64,000 bases of DNA from Pseudomonas sp. DY-1 (GTDB taxonomy: Bacteria > Pseudomonadota > Gammaproteobacteria > Pseudomonadales > Pseudomonadaceae). Positions 62,250 to 64,000 of this stretch are shown here, piece by piece. Numbering within the stretch: the stretch's first letter is position 1; every line of letters begins with the position of its first letter. The stretch lies in assembly GCF_003626975.1 (NCBI RefSeq), contig NZ_CP032616.1, positions 1,922,001 through 1,986,000 on the forward strand, given 5' to 3'. The notes under the pieces were generated by a model. The model searched no databases. It was given only the letters and a program-made list of their open reading frames with translations, and was not told where the DNA came from. A program made the position numbers and the translations under genes.

Positions 62250-62600
62250 GGGTCGCCCGTCCAAGAAACCTCCTCCGCCACCTAGAGGCCAGGGCAGGAG
62301 GAGAAAAGTTCAGGCAAGACGAAACTGAAGCGGAAAGAAGAACAGCCGGACGGCTGGCAAAAACCGAACGCCCCCAATGATCCGGACTATGACCGACCAC
62401 GCAGGCCATACGAAGGTGACCCGCTCAACGCGTCGGAATGAATGATCCAACCTCACCTGAAACCTGGCTGAATATTGGGCTACCCAATACCCGAATGACC
62501 AGAAATGTTCTGGATCGCGGGGCAGGAACTGTGCCGCAGAGTATTGCCTCGTGGCAGATGAAAGGGACAGGAATTCAGCCTGCCCCCTTCTACTGCCCCC
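62250..62600. other. Non-coding spacer
   Basis: 351 bases between two converging genes. Contains no convincing gene or strong hairpin. Confidence 0.5.
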
Positions 62601-62915
62601 TCATTCCTTGATGATTGCGCCGCCAAGGTGAGCGAGGAAGAACAGTGAGTCCTCCAGGGCCTCAGCGTCATGCTCCTCGTCCGGGCCAATCCGCATGTAG
62701 TCACCCGCCGCGAGAGCCAGGTCGCCAAAGCGGATGCGGCCGGACAGCACGAGGATTTCCTCCGGGCCTTCGTGGTCATGGCACGGGAAGACGGCGCCAG
62801 CCTTGAATTCAATGAAGTCCGAACCGTTGCCATTTTCACCCCAGATGGAGGCAACACGGATTCCGGGGATGCCGGACTCGACGAACTGACGGGCTGCGTT
62901 GGGGAAATGGATCAT
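62601..62915 (-). CDS. Cupin-domain protein (ChrR-like)
   Basis: A 104-residue single cupin: FPCHDHEGPEEILVLSGRIR carries the H-x-H-x(4)-E metal ligands and the later EEHDAEALEDSLFFLAHLGG a fourth histidine. Resembles the small ChrR-type cupins, which bind zinc. Function unknown. Minus strand, alone. Confidence 0.82.
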   Translation of the reverse strand: MIHFPNAARQFVESGIPGIRVASIWGENGNGSDFIEFKAGAVFPCHDHEGPEEILVLSGRIRFGDLALAAGDYMRIGPDEEHDAEALEDSLFFLAHLGGAIIKE

Positions 62916-63117
62916 GGCGATTTCCTCGCTAGATATTTGCCTGAGACTTTAATCGCACTCGATGCAATCGTGTGCGATTTCGAAGTATTGCTCCCACCGA
63001 TTGGGAGTGTCAACAGGTGAATTCCGTCGTTTGTCAGCCACGAAAGCACACCGGCGTGGATGCCATGGGGGGAACGCAGAACCGGCGTTAATCGCTAGGC
63101 CTCGCGATTCTCCGGGC

Positions 63118-63144
63118 GAAAAAAAGCCCCGCATGAGCGGGGCT
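63118..63144 (-). terminator. Terminator of the glutamate dehydrogenase gene
   Basis: AGCCCCGC with loop ATGA and GCGGGGCT, with an A-run at 63118-63125 that reads as a U-run on the minus strand. Confidence 0.88.
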
Positions 63145-63176
63145 GAGAGCACAAAGAGTCTACGGAGCCACGGTCA

Positions 63177-64000
63177 TCACGGGATGCAGATGCCGTGCTG
63201 ACCGCTTTGGGCCAGGTCCATGAGCTCGCGGTTGGCCACTGCGTACATGGCGTAGTCGGTAGCTGTGGCGGCGCGCAGTTCGATCAGCATGGCCTTCCAA
63301 CGCTCCACCAGGGCGCGGTGCTGATCCAGCCACAGAGCCACACGCTCCTCGATGTCCGCCGGACCTTCGTTCATCTGCAAGACGGAGATGGTGATGGCCC
63401 GCTGCTGCCAGTCCAGGTCGTCGCGGAAAGCTTCCCGCGCCAACGCTTGCCAGTTGTTTTCCACCGGCAGGCTGGTGATCTGCTGCAGGTACCAGGACAG
63501 ATCCAGCGCGCCACCCACCGCGAAGTAGGCGGTAGCCACTTCGGCGGTGTCCTTGCCGGTGACATCCGATGCCTCGATGATCGGCAGCAGCGTGTAGAGG
63601 TGGCTGGTACCAGCCACGACACGGGCCAGGTCCTCGGGTGCGCCGGCTTCCACGTAGGACTGGAAGCGTGCGAGCCACTGCTCGCGGGACGGGCCTTCGA
63701 GAAGCTCGTCCAGGCGGCCGGCCAGGGCCTCCACGCGCGGAGCAAAGTGGTTCACGTCGCGCGCTGCGTTCTGGTCTTCACGACGGCTGCGCAGGAACCA
63801 ACGGGTGGCACGGCGTCCCAGGCGCATCAGCTCATCCATCAGGGTCAGCTGCAGCTCGGCCGGCACCTTGTAGTCCAGCGCCTCGATCTGCTGCCACCAA
63901 TGCGGCAGGCGGAACACATCGCGCACCACGACATAGGCGCCAGCCACGTTGGCCGCGCTCATGCCAGTGGACTCCTTCAGACGCTGCACGAAGGTGATGC
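63177..64000 (-). CDS. gdhB: NAD-specific glutamate dehydrogenase, C-terminal part
   Basis: About 274 residues of an open frame that continues past the window edge, so the start is not visible. The sequence AGAYVVVRDVFRLPHWWQQI, LDYKVPAELQLTLMDELMRL, RRATRWFLRSRR and TSHLYTLLPIIEASDVTGKD matches the C-terminal region of the roughly 1600-residue Bac_GDH enzymes. These oxidise glutamate to 2-oxoglutarate with NAD. Ends at 63177 with a strong terminator. Confidence 0.88.
   Translation of the reverse strand, partial: ITFVQRLKESTGMSAANVAGAYVVVRDVFRLPHWWQQIEALDYKVPAELQLTLMDELMRLGRRATRWFLRSRREDQNAARDVNHFAPRVEALAGRLDELLEGPSREQWLARFQSYVEAGAPEDLARVVAGTSHLYTLLPIIEASDVTGKDTAEVATAYFAVGGALDLSWYLQQITSLPVENNWQALAREAFRDDLDWQQRAITISVLQMNEGPADIEERVALWLDQHRALVERWKAMLIELRAATATDYAMYAVANRELMDLAQSGQHGICIP

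Overview
The window looks like a Pseudomonas chromosome. Coding is dense and GC-rich, starts are preceded by strong AGGAGG-type ribosome binding sites, and the gene order uup, slt, lipid kinase, FGGY kinase / GlpD-like / FAD oxidase / AraC, moeA-moaB-mobA, tRNA-Pro, ... OprD-type porin, dgt, rocS2-rocA2, yggL, dacB, rlmKL, rmf, pyrD, gdhB matches, from memory, the P. aeruginosa PA3016-PA3068 interval. Several genes have no counterpart I remember there, so a non-aeruginosa Pseudomonas is likely. All assignments come from reading the sequence; no search was run.

Layout. (1) 1-18 kb is core: stress protein, ABC-F ATPase Uup, lytic transglycosylase Slt, MOSC protein, CheV, lipid kinase, pirin, a kinase / glycerol-phosphate dehydrogenase / FAD oxidase operon with a divergent AraC regulator, molybdenum cofactor genes and a small lipoprotein. 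(2) 18.1-31.8 kb is an integrated P4-like phage satellite in a tRNA-Pro(CGG) gene, bounded by a 17-bp direct repeat. It has a tyrosine integrase, an Ogr/Delta zinc-finger activator, two AlpA-like regulators, an immunity leader with promoter, attenuator and C4/CI-like antisense RNA, small ORFs, a TOPRIM primase, a DUF927 helicase and an iteron-like array that may be its origin. Between integrase and regulators is a visibly AT-richer cargo block: DNA methyltransferase, ORC/CDC6-like AAA ATPase, HEPN-type protein, and a separately placed zinc-ribbon HEPN-type protein. It has the look of an anti-phage system and I do not recognise it as a described one. (3) 31.8-64 kb is core again: a frameshifted small secreted protein, thioredoxin-fold protein, TetR/GST pair, metallo-beta-lactamase-fold protein, OprD-family porin, AmtB, the DUF883/YqjE/YqjK trio, EAL, HD-GYP and GGDEF proteins, dGTPase, FUSC protein, the RocS2/RocA2-type two-component pair, YggL, DacB, RlmKL, Rmf with a structured leader, PyrD and the C-terminal end of NAD-glutamate dehydrogenase.

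How the satellite appears to work: a promoter at about 26414-26443 reads into a leader where ACTCTAGGC (26490-26498) overlaps an antiterminator hairpin that excludes a terminator (26503-26536). Just downstream a 77-nt three-way-junction RNA (26557-26633) shows GCCTAGAGT in a loop, complementary both to that upstream site and to ACTCTAGG over the ribosome binding site of the next gene. This is the seqA/seqB/seqC logic of phage P4 immunity, placed upstream of the replication genes. The Ogr/Delta protein suggests a P2-like helper; no structural genes are present.
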